From positions 1 to 25,956 of IMG/VR virus record IMGVR_UViG_3300011252_000638: a stretch of DNA of 25,956 bases, one strand, 5' to 3'. Shown here one piece after another: positions 21,930 through 25,956 of this stretch; within the stretch, counting starts at the first letter, position 1; every line of letters starts with the position of its first letter. The notes beneath the pieces are model-generated. The model was not told the origin of the DNA. It made no database searches and saw only the letters and a program-made list of their open reading frames with translations. The position numbers and the translations under genes are program-made. The stretch comes from a virus.

Positions 21930-22003
21930 TCAGAATGGGCGGAGGCTACTGAAGGGAGGATGCAGTGAGCCTTCATGCGCTTTTACTAAACGCCGCATTC
22001 TGA
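21930..22003 (-). ncRNA. Structured leader RNA domain 1
   Basis: On the minus strand TCAGAATG (22003-21996) pairs with CATTCTGA (21937-21930). After one bulged C, GGCG pairs with CGCC. Inside, AGGCT pairs with AGCCT and, after another bulged C, ACTG pairs with CAGT (helix arms 21972-21963 and 21951-21943). The apical loop has 11 bases and contains CCTCC, an anti-Shine-Dalgarno-like word. That is 21 base pairs in 74 nt, with an 18-base bulge on one side. No gene covers it. It lies in the leader of the late operon. The same pairing holds on the plus strand, so strand is chosen by context. Confidence 0.6.
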
Positions 22004-22023
22004 ACTTGTATTTTGTATTAGGT

Positions 22024-22104
22024 GTTCAGGGGGTGGAGCTACACACCAAATTGGCGGGGCGGCGCAATGGTGTATTGCTCAAGAGGTAATACACCCACCT
22101 GAAC
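22024..22104 (-). ncRNA. Structured leader RNA domain 2 (four-way junction)
   Basis: GTTCAGG (22024-22030) pairs with CCTGAAC (22098-22104), closing an 81-nt region with three inner hairpins: GGTGTATT/AATACACC (22069-22076 with 22088-22095), ATTG/CAAT around a GC-rich loop (22050-22067), and GGTG/CACC (22032-22035 with 22044-22047). The shape recalls a cloverleaf with a 7-bp closing stem, but there is no T-loop sequence and the first arm is 8 bp, so it is not a tRNA. It sits just upstream of domain 1 in the late direction. Confidence 0.5.
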
Positions 22105-22170
22105 CTGTGAAACTTTTAAATTGTTAAGTGAACTGTACGGCTATTTCGTACGATTGATGGTTCATATAAG

Positions 22171-22203
22171 AAACCCCACCGCCTAAAAAAGGGAGTGGGG
22201 TTT
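22171..22203. other. 9-bp stem-loop
   Basis: AAACCCCAC (22171-22179) and GTGGGGTTT (22195-22203) form a perfect 9-bp stem with a 15-base loop that could pair further (CCT/AGG). Neither side is followed by a long T run, so an intrinsic terminator is not clear; it may be an RNA structure or a processing site. Confidence 0.55.
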
Positions 22204-22376
22204 GCTAAACAATGATTTTATCCCCGCCTTATAAACACCCCGATGCTTTTGGTTAGCATTGTGTGGATTTTTAAAAACGAATCATTTCTAATAACCGGCA
22301 GCTGGATCTGCTTATCTCAATTGACACGCTTCACGTTTTCAAGGCGACGTAAAAGCGTCGAGAAAGAGAGACAATC

Positions 22377-22511
22377 ATGTCTTATAGATTAAACAGACTA
22401 GATAATCCGGTTAAGCGTTTTGTTTTTGTACGTTCGTATGAACGAACGGGTAAGAATGGTTTGAGGCAACACGTACGGTCGCACTTCAGATCATTCCCAA
22501 TAAAAAATTAA
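22377..22511 (+). CDS. Possible small basic protein with VRS repeats
   Basis: A possible 44-residue, strongly basic protein starting MSYRLNRLDNPVKRFVF. It has two similar units, FVRSYER and HVRSHFR, in its second half; short VRSYxR/VRSHxR repeats occur in small phage and bacterial proteins of unknown role. GAGAG lies six bases upstream, and a CGACG/CGTCG hairpin precedes it (22345-22360). It is the only plus-strand candidate in the 866-bp regulatory region and would be antisense to the late leader. Its length is short enough to arise by chance. Confidence 0.4.
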   Translation: MSYRLNRLDNPVKRFVFVRSYERTGKNGLRQHVRSHFRSFPIKN

Positions 22512-22568
22512 ACATTACGTCGGATGGCCTTAGTAGCAGCTAGGGTCATCCTCTTTCATCTCTATAGT

Positions 22569-22605
22569 ACGATTCTTACCTTATGGTTAACGATTCTTAA
22601 CCATA
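22569..22605. promoter_or_regulatory. Operator-like repeat and hairpin with CtrA-like half sites
   Basis: ACGATTCTTA occurs at 22569 and 22590, 21 bp apart (two helical turns). The second copy lies in a 9-bp inverted repeat TATGGTTAA/TTAACCATA (22582-22590 with 22597-22605), loop CGATTC. Each arm holds TTAACCAT, the half site reported for the alphaproteobacterial regulator CtrA, and both direct repeats hold a GATTC (GANTC) methylation-type site. It lies about 70-110 bp downstream of the candidate late promoter. A binding site is likely; the protein is not shown. Confidence 0.5.
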
Positions 22606-22628
22606 GAAATTAACCTAATTGAGATGCA

Positions 22629-22637
22629 TGTGGATAA
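22629..22637 (-). promoter_or_regulatory. Consensus DnaA box
   Basis: TTATCCACA on the minus strand is an exact DnaA-box consensus. A weaker relative (AAATCCACA) lies at about 22262-22270, and the neighbouring 22640-22700 is A+T rich. A replication origin is possible, next to the end of the replication genes. A 9-bp match alone is weak evidence. Confidence 0.4.
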
Positions 22638-22675
22638 ATGATTGAATTTTAGGCGCAACAATAGCCCCCATAATC

Positions 22676-22704
22676 TATGTATATTTTAAAAACTGATTTG
22701 TCAA
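22676..22704 (-). promoter_or_regulatory. Candidate late promoter
   Basis: On the minus strand a perfect -35 box TTGACA (22704-22699) is followed after 17 bp by TACATA (22681-22676); a TATACA two bases nearer gives a 15-bp spacer. The -35 box overlaps the stop codon of the 22701 gene. Transcription would run through the structured leader into the terminase and virion genes, with a leader of about 830 nt before the first gene. Confidence 0.55.
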
Positions 22705-23429
22705 CCAAAAAAATATTTCTTTTTATTTGAAGTGTTTAGAAGCCCATGAACCTGATCACAGCTAATTAAACAAATACCTACAGCTCTGTAAAATCCTATA
22801 GCGGAACCGCTTTGCACCCGCTTGTCTTTTGAAGACACAACAGCAATCCCAACCTTTTTTAAAAACTCTTTATCACCCTTGCCGCACCAATTCAGCCATA
22901 AACGATCCAAGCAGCCCACAAACAACGGTGGCAGCTTGTATTGCCCGTCCCTTACAAACCGGACCCAATCTAGCGCCTCCTGTTGCTCAGCAAAATTAAA
23001 AGGTAGGCCCGAGCTACTGCTGAATTCGGCCCCGTTGAATTCTTTGAACTGAGTGACGGAATAACGCCCTTCAGCTAAATCTCTCCCAACGCAATATTTA
23101 GCAAACGCCATCATTTCCTCTGCTGTAACAGATCTTTGAAACAATGATTGCCTGGTTGCAACGCTGTGATTGAAGGGGACAACTTCAGACTTTACAACAA
23201 CAGGCCCCGACCTTTGGCCATTCATTGCCTGCTGAATTCCAGCGGGTGTTTTTTCTAATCTCTGCTTTGTTGGCTCTGAGTGATGCCTGGCATCTCTGTT
23301 GCTCTGCTTTATTCGCCCTAGTTGCTCATGCTTGATAGTTTTTTGTCGCGCCTGCGCTGCCTGGATAGCCTCGAGACTAGCTGTCATTGTTTGAGTGTAA
23401 GCTTCACTTACCTTCTGATGGTCCAGCAT
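22701..23429 (-). CDS. Candidate late-gene regulator (position of lambda Q)
   Basis: A 242-residue protein of unrecognised family. The first 80 residues are polar and Gln/Arg/Lys-rich (IQAAQARQKTIKHEQLGRIK), likely helical or disordered. About 95-235 is a folded domain with FAKYCVGRDLAEGRYSV, a conserved-looking DWVRFVRDGQYKLPPLFVG, DRLWLNWCGKGDKEFLKKVG and a hydrophobic GICLISC near the end. I set the start at ATG 23429, with GAGGGG upstream, instead of a TTG at 23444. It overlaps the previous gene by 26 nt. It is the last early gene, immediately before the candidate late promoter, so a Q-type regulator is inferred from position only; a replication-associated role is also possible. Confidence 0.65.
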   Translation of the reverse strand: MLDHQKVSEAYTQTMTASLEAIQAAQARQKTIKHEQLGRIKQSNRDARHHSEPTKQRLEKTPAGIQQAMNGQRSGPVVVKSEVVPFNHSVATRQSLFQRSVTAEEMMAFAKYCVGRDLAEGRYSVTQFKEFNGAEFSSSSGLPFNFAEQQEALDWVRFVRDGQYKLPPLFVGCLDRLWLNWCGKGDKEFLKKVGIAVVSSKDKRVQSGSAIGFYRAVGICLISCDQVHGLLNTSNKKKYFFG

Positions 23430-23643
23430 CCAATTTCCCCTCAATCTCTAAACGTCGAGCGTTAATCAATCTTTTTACAAAATTAGGAGCCAATAACTTC
23501 CTCATGCTCTCGTAACCATTGGCGATATCAGAAACGTCCCTGTGCTCCTTGAGCATTTCAGATACGTTTTTGTGAGCCTTCTCTAGCTCCTTCATAGCCT
23601 TCAGGTCTTTTTCGTCTAATTCGCTTTTAGCCTTCTTGCTCAT
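23404..23643 (-). CDS. Small charged helical protein
   Basis: A 79-residue protein, Lys/Glu-rich and probably mostly helical (ELDEKDLKAMKELEKAHKNV, then ESMRKLLAPNFVKRLINARR). The start abuts the preceding stop with no spacer, and the end overlaps the next gene, so it belongs to the early operon. No family is recognised; it could be a DNA- or protein-binding accessory factor of replication. Confidence 0.65.
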   Translation of the reverse strand: MSKKAKSELDEKDLKAMKELEKAHKNVSEMLKEHRDVSDIANGYESMRKLLAPNFVKRLINARRLEIEGKLDAGPSEGK

Positions 23644-23925
23644 TTAGCCCCCCATGCTTTTTCTTTGCTTGGTAGTTAGATATTCTCTTGCCTCGTCTAA
23701 CTCATCATCGCTAAAACGCTCATACTTCGCGCTGTAGGGGTGTGGATTGAAATCTGGATCTGCTGTTACCTTTTTAGGGCTTTCGCTTGCTGGTGACTCA
23801 ATTTGGGAATCCTGGAGGCTATCCAGTTCTTCCCGTTGCTCGCTCGCCCTCTTCCATAAATAAGCAGCAAGAAAACCAACCCCGATAGCCGCTAATATCA
23901 AACTAATTATTATTCCTGTTATCAT
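23644..23925 (-). CDS. Small single-pass membrane protein
   Basis: A 93-residue protein with an N-terminal membrane helix (residues 3-24, IIISLILAAIGVGFLAAYLW) followed by a positively charged stop and an acidic, Ser/Pro-rich cytoplasmic-type tail with ERFSDDELDEAREYLTTKQR at the end. It lies between the helicase gene and the small helical gene in the early operon. The function is unknown; early phage membrane proteins can be host-takeover or exclusion factors. Confidence 0.65.
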   Translation of the reverse strand: MITGIIISLILAAIGVGFLAAYLWKRASEQREELDSLQDSQIESPASESPKKVTADPDFNPHPYSAKYERFSDDELDEAREYLTTKQRKSMGG

Positions 23926-23945
23926 TCGCTCTCTCCATGTGCTGC

Positions 23946-25361
23946 TTAATCTTCTTCAGGCGCATCTATCTCAAGATACTTACCTTCATTTTCACGCCAG
24001 TTTAGCCACGCATCACCAGGTTTACCCGTTCCCTTAAATCTTGCTTTTTTGATTCCTATTTTAACGCGGCTATCATTGATGCCACGATCAACAACAACGC
24101 CAAAATCTGTTGCGTTGTACCAATGAGCCGAGCCGTCAATGTCATAAAGGTTGGGCTCTCTAATTTCGCCGCTTGCTTGCTTCACATCTTTTGTAGGATG
24201 TGCCACAATGATAACGCCAACATTCGCATTTTTGGCAAAGCGCTTAATGGCTTTAATTGCCCTCTTTTGGTATTCTGGCGTGCTCTCACCCTGCTTTTTG
24301 TTATCGTCTAACTGGTTCCAAGGATCTATAAGCAGCCATTTAACGCCATACCTGATAACTGCATCACGTGCCATATCAAGCACCCACTCAACATTAGCCT
24401 CCTGATCCTCATCTTCAGGAGCCTGATCAATGAAGACTAGCTTTTCTTCAATCCATGCGTCCGCATCTTCAGAAGCTTTAAGCTTTTCGGCCCGATTAAA
24501 GTGCTTGCCTTCTAATTGATGTCTAAATTCATCCCTCAAATAAGGAACAACAGGCATTTCAAAACTGGCCAGAGCCGCGGTGTGACCATAACGGATAAGA
24601 ATGTTTTTTAAGAGCGCAGCAGTCCATTTGGACTTACCAGCACTAGGAACGCCCGTCACAATCGTTAGAGTTCCAAGGCAAGGTTTAAATATTTCATCTA
24701 AGCTATTCCAGCCTGTCGAAAAGGTTTTAGGCGGCCCAGTATCAGGATAATCAGATAATTTATACAAGCCTTTTACTGGATACGGCTTCGCCTCATTAAT
24801 GAGCTTTTGAACGCCCTCTTCACCATGCCGAAAAAGAACCTCATTTAAATCCTTACAGTTATCAGGCCATTCAATGAACGAACATCTTGAAGCCCTTAGA
24901 ACGCTCACAAGCTCTTTTGCTAAATCCTGCCCGGCCTCATCATTGTCCGTTGCAATGATGATTTCAGGAATATTCCAGACCTCCTCATGGTCTAGCAAAT
25001 AATCTAGGTTAGCTTGCGCACCGTTTGGAACTGAGACGCTATGAGGAAATCCCGATTGAACCGCGCAAATCGCGTCCATTTCACCTTCAGTTATGATTAA
25101 TCGTTTAATTACAGGATCTTCAAGGCACTCGGCATTCCATAAACAACGTTTTGCATCCTTGTCACCCCAGAATTTCTTTTCATCAATTGAGCGGTATTTG
25201 CGATTAACAACCTTGCCATTGAGCCTAAACGGCAGAACTAGAGCTTCGCCCCCATTTATGCCAGTTCTGTCGCTGTATGCGCCCAAACGCATCGCTGTTT
25301 CCACGTCCAGCTTTCTGCTTTCCAGATATTTTATTGCTTTGTCTGATAGGTGCTTGCTCAA
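23946..25361 (-). CDS. Primase-helicase (TOPRIM plus RecA-like helicase, T7 gp4/Twinkle-like)
   Basis: A 471-residue replication enzyme. The N-terminal part (about 5-60) has the primase-core entry phrase LSDKAIKYLESRKLD and FRLNGKVVNRKYRS. The TOPRIM domain has E92 in IITEGEMDA and D139/D141 in ATDNDEAG. The helicase domain has Walker A GVPSAGKSK (237-245), Walker B WLLIDPW (342-348) and a VAHP sensor (387-390). It would unwind DNA and may make primers together with the separate zinc-ribbon protein encoded just upstream. The start is TTG at 25361, preceded by GGCGGAG; no ATG exists before residue 24. The first 137 nt overlap the zinc-ribbon gene in another frame. Confidence 0.92.
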   Translation of the reverse strand: MSKHLSDKAIKYLESRKLDVETAMRLGAYSDRTGINGGEALVLPFRLNGKVVNRKYRSIDEKKFWGDKDAKRCLWNAECLEDPVIKRLIITEGEMDAICAVQSGFPHSVSVPNGAQANLDYLLDHEEVWNIPEIIIATDNDEAGQDLAKELVSVLRASRCSFIEWPDNCKDLNEVLFRHGEEGVQKLINEAKPYPVKGLYKLSDYPDTGPPKTFSTGWNSLDEIFKPCLGTLTIVTGVPSAGKSKWTAALLKNILIRYGHTAALASFEMPVVPYLRDEFRHQLEGKHFNRAEKLKASEDADAWIEEKLVFIDQAPEDEDQEANVEWVLDMARDAVIRYGVKWLLIDPWNQLDDNKKQGESTPEYQKRAIKAIKRFAKNANVGVIIVAHPTKDVKQASGEIREPNLYDIDGSAHWYNATDFGVVVDRGINDSRVKIGIKKARFKGTGKPGDAWLNWRENEGKYLEIDAPEED

Positions 25362-25566
25362 AATATTCTCCGCCGCTAAATTCGCATTTGTTTATGAAGC
25401 AGTGCCACTGCACGCCATCTTGTGTGATTTTTACGCTCAAGCATTTCTCTTTCTGCTTGCGTCGACTGTGAACGCATTTGGGGCAAATAGCCCGATGATT
25501 GCCCAGCGCTGTGAATTTCAATTCTATGCCTTGCTCAAGCAAAATCTCATTGACTGATTTCCTCAT
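25225..25566 (-). CDS. Stand-alone primase zinc-ribbon protein
   Basis: A 113-residue protein. Residues 25-64 form a zinc-ribbon like the T7 gp4 primase template-reading domain: CPKC (C28, C31) and, after about 24 residues including DGVQWHC, C56 and C61 (HCFINKC). Past residue 68 the sequence is basic, Ser/Gln-rich and overlaps the helicase gene in another frame, so this tail is probably unconserved. In T7 this ribbon and the primase-helicase are one chain; here they are two genes or would need a frameshift to join. Its ATG overlaps the previous stop as ATGA. Confidence 0.78.
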   Translation of the reverse strand: MRKSVNEILLEQGIELKFTALGNHRAICPKCVHSRRKQKEKCLSVKITQDGVQWHCFINKCEFSGGEYFEQAPIRQSNKISGKQKAGRGNSDAFGRIQRQNWHKWGRSSSSAV

Positions 25567-25910
25567 CCACGTACCACCTTTCTCGTCGTTCTCCCTTCCA
25601 TGCGAAGCTTATTTTCATGCGCCTCTTGCTTGCGGATTTTATTTGTCACTGATCCTGAAATTGCCCGTGTGATGTTGTTTGGAATTACCTTGAACGGCTC
25701 TTCCCCAGCTTCGATTGCAGCAGCCCACTGGAGCGCAAATGACATGCAATGTTTTCGCGCATTTTCTTCATGGCAACCTGGGGTCAGTTGGAATTGCATA
25801 TCAACCGCAGGAATTGAAATTGTGAACGCTGGATGTTGAATGGTTTCGCAGTTAATTATTGCGCCGTGACCAAGAGGCTCGAACCCTTCAGGCAACGCCT
25901 CCGCACACAC
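25563..25910 (-). CDS. Early-region protein of unknown function (start uncertain, may be partial)
   Basis: At least 115 residues from a GTG at 25910. The frame stays open to the window edge with no stop, so the true start may lie outside. The body has a short beta-rich part (AFTISIPAVDMQFQL) and then a helical one (ENARKHCMSFALQWAAAIEA), with a basic tail (NKIRKQEAHENKLRMEGRTT). The stop is joined to the zinc-ribbon start by an ATGA overlap, placing it in the replication operon. I do not recognise the family. Confidence 0.65.
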   Translation of the reverse strand: MCAEALPEGFEPLGHGAIINCETIQHPAFTISIPAVDMQFQLTPGCHEENARKHCMSFALQWAAAIEAGEEPFKVIPNNITRAISGSVTNKIRKQEAHENKLRMEGRTTRKVVRG

Positions 25911-25956
25911 ACCGTCTCGATTTGGGTTTTGGTCCGATGGTAAGGGGGGGCTATGG

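Noticed and set aside
21862-21975. 36-codon minus-strand frame starting MKAHCILPSVASAHS
   Set aside because: No ribosome-binding site, and the stretch is better explained by the 21930-22003 helix.
22171-22203. Intrinsic terminator call for the 9-bp stem-loop
   Set aside because: Neither strand has a T run right after the stem, so only a structure is claimed.
25093-25557. 154-codon plus-strand frame opposite the replication genes
   Set aside because: It lies antisense to the primase-helicase and zinc-ribbon genes, which have clear catalytic motifs; no ribosome-binding site or domain supports it.
1-25956. CRISPR array, insertion sequence or restriction/toxin defence system
   Set aside because: No regularly spaced repeats beyond those listed, no transposase motifs or terminal inverted repeats, and no recognisable nuclease or toxin-antitoxin domains were seen.

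Overview
This window is almost entirely one temperate, short-tailed (podovirus-like) phage of a Gram-negative host. The virion genes follow the Salmonella phage P22 order: small and large terminase, portal, scaffold, coat, tail accessory factor, packaged-DNA stabilisation protein, three ejection proteins, then tail fibre and lysis genes. The Gram-negative host is inferred from a complete Rz/Rz1 spanin pair and an O-antigen-type sugar gene. An alphaproteobacterial host is my best guess (CtrA-like and GANTC motifs, DUF3553-like protein), but this is an inference with modest confidence. No host gene is visible. The attachment site lies between phage genes on both sides, so this reads as a phage genome (circular or permuted map, opened elsewhere) or as tandem prophages, rather than one prophage with flanking host DNA.

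Layout. (1) 1-2135, plus strand: a small integration/regulation operon holding a Cys-rich small protein, an XRE regulator, a tiny membrane protein, an excisionase-like HTH protein and a tyrosine integrase. Two copies of a 43-bp leader repeat punctuate it. (2) 2136-2529: the attP site. Its core is the 3' half of a tRNA-Arg(TCT) gene, flanked on each side by a pair of TGGTATAC boxes with a 13-bp period. (3) 2530-2724, plus strand: a small Tudor/DUF3553-like protein. (4) 2752-4668, minus strand: the lysis module, with a membrane-anchored unknown, Rz1 embedded in Rz, and an amidase with a C-terminal membrane segment. (5) 4731-7842: a large mosaic tail fibre and a small partner. (6) 7908-9262: an accessory cassette with a WbpV-like sugar epimerase/dehydratase and an oppositely oriented three-helix membrane protein, in the place where P22 keeps its immI/sieA region. 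(7) 9265-21834: the virion structural genes, many joined by TAATG or ATGA overlaps. (8) 21835-22700: a long regulatory region. (9) 22701-25910, minus strand: early/replication genes, with a T7/Twinkle-like primase-helicase whose zinc ribbon is encoded as a separate overlapping gene.

How it may work together. Minus-strand early genes would run from beyond the right edge to 22701. The last of them sits where lambda Q sits, with a candidate promoter at its stop codon that points into the late genes. The late operon is then interrupted by at least five terminator-like hairpins, four of which share an identical 14-nt core and abut the next start codon. Two compact, multi-stem RNA folds lie in the late leader. 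Together these suggest an antitermination or attenuation scheme for late expression. The parts are visible in the sequence; the mechanism is inference.
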